NCBI RefSeq assembly: GCF_001509475.1
Contig: NZ_LLZG01000391.1
Coordinates: 1 to 64,000 of the forward strand
DNA length: 64,000 bases
DNA from: Streptomyces regalis
Lineage (GTDB): Bacteria > Actinomycetota > Actinomycetes > Streptomycetales > Streptomycetaceae
Direction: 5' to 3'
A program made the position numbers and the translations under genes. Below are positions 63,392 to 64,000 of the stretch, one piece after another. Every line of letters starts with the position of its first letter. The first letter of the stretch is position 1. A model generated the notes under the pieces. The model worked only from the letters and a program-made list of their open reading frames with translations, had not been told where the DNA came from and did no database searches.

Positions 63392-64000
63392 GACGTGCGT
63401 GTCTCTCGGTCGGTGGACGCGGAGCGTTTCGCCGGGGGCTGCCAGCCGCCGGTGACTTCCTTGACGGGCTTGTGCGGGAAGCGGCGTTGGGCGTACTCCT
63501 GCGCGTGCGAGCCCGGCAGGACGTACAGGGTTTCCTTCTTGTCCTGGAGTGGTCGCAGCACGGTGTCCATGAACGTCTTGCGGTCGTCCAGGTAGGGGCC
63601 CAGGACGTCCTCGCCGGCGGGGCAGACGGCAAGGCAGTAGCCGGACTTGTAGCCGGGGGGTGAGGACAGGCTCTGCCACATGGAGGCGCTCTCGGAGTCG
63701 GTGACCCGGGAGCGGTAGTCGGCGGCGTCCTCGCTGTCGGCCACGGTCTGTGCCCAGTCGGTGAACCCGCTCATGAACTCGCGGTAGTTGTGCGTGGTGC
63801 AGGCCAGTGCGTCGAAGGCGCCGTCCTTGGCGATGGCGCCGACCGGGCAGGCAGCGACGCACAACTTGCAGTCGATGCAGGGGTTGTAGTCCAGCGCTTG
63901 GCCGTACTCGCTCACCTCCGCGTCCACCAGGACGGTGACCAGCAGGACGAAGCTGCCGAACTTCGGGTGGATGACGTTGCGGTGCAGGCCCATCACGCCG
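63388..64000 (-). CDS. 4Fe-4S ferredoxin-type protein, 5' end outside the window
   Basis: The frame is open to the right edge of the window, so the N-terminus is missing. Visible residues include MGLHRNVIHPKFGSFVLLVTV and a 4Fe-4S motif NPCIDCKLCVAACPVGAI (CxxCxxCxxxCP). Further in, a Cys pair in YCLAVCPAGED provides part of a second cluster. The layout resembles QueG/epoxyqueuosine-reductase-type or ferredoxin-domain proteins. It is co-transcribed with the DUF3533 gene (4-bp overlap). The pairing is unusual and no function can be given. Confidence 0.8.
   Translation of the reverse strand, partial: GVMGLHRNVIHPKFGSFVLLVTVLVDAEVSEYGQALDYNPCIDCKLCVAACPVGAIAKDGAFDALACTTHNYREFMSGFTDWAQTVADSEDAADYRSRVTDSESASMWQSLSSPPGYKSGYCLAVCPAGEDVLGPYLDDRKTFMDTVLRPLQDKKETLYVLPGSHAQEYAQRRFPHKPVKEVTGGWQPPAKRSASTDRETRTS

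Overview
The window is high-GC actinobacterial DNA, almost certainly from a Streptomyces chromosome. Supporting signs are an SsgA-like sporulation protein, a WhiB-like protein, a PcaV/pcaIJFHGBL locus, a two-domain small laccase, Tat-type signal sequences, frequent GTG/TTG starts and typical Streptomyces palindromic repeats. From memory, the gene order (ssgD-like, ABC-F, small laccase, LigD polymerase/ligase pair, pcaV-pca) resembles the S. coelicolor SCO67xx region; this was not checked by search. No rRNA, tRNA, CRISPR array, intact transposase or prophage was seen.

Layout. 1-6.3 kb: minus-strand beta-oxidation operon (CaiB-type CoA-transferase, acyl-CoA dehydrogenase, thiolase, FadB-like enzyme). 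6-12.6 kb: an enoyl-reductase-like gene and a BrkB-family gene among decayed genes (YjbR/MmcQ, DUF389, GH15). 12.4-16.3 kb: a 48-aa membrane protein, endonuclease V with an extra C-terminal domain, YciI, a plasmid-stabilisation-like protein, a beta-propeller secreted protein and an SsgA-like regulator. 16.4-20.6 kb: ABC-F factor with a structured leader, a UvrA tail remnant, DDAH, and an acyl-ACP desaturase preceded by three tandem palindromes. 20.6-24.7 kb: repeat-rich non-coding DNA, WhiB-like, glyoxalase-family and LacI-family genes, and a broken secreted protein.

24.7-31.5 kb: ornithine-cyclodeaminase-like gene, small laccase and, divergently, two large translationally coupled secreted proteins (ThuA + sugar dehydrogenase; cupredoxin + OmpL47-like repeats + DUF1080). 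I infer an extracellular oxidative sugar-processing system; this is the most interesting locus. 31.5-36.8 kb: small secreted protein, divergent NHEJ-type polymerase and ATP-dependent ligase, alcohol dehydrogenase, DUF3048 lipoprotein. 36.8-44 kb: complete protocatechuate (beta-ketoadipate) operon pcaIJFHGBL with its divergent MarR regulator pcaV and a clear operator palindrome. The products convert protocatechuate to acetyl-CoA and succinyl-CoA.

44-56.9 kb: SDR, a very large LuxR-type ATPase lacking its DNA-binding domain, MFS and anmK pseudogenes, a DUF2510 protein, a TetR regulator facing a PAP2/DMT-transporter operon across nested palindromes, a Tat-exported phospholipase C and an MHS-family transporter. 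56.9-64 kb: SDR and aldo-keto reductase remnants, a PIG-L (Mca-like) deacetylase, and a redox/efflux-like group (NmrA, SDR, two TetR regulators sharing one operator sequence, DUF3533 membrane protein, 4Fe-4S protein running off the end).

A recurrent theme is gene decay: at least nine damaged genes lie in 64 kb. Some (GH15) could be sequence errors; others (anmK, MFS, YjbR, UvrA tail) carry deletions or insertions that cannot be.
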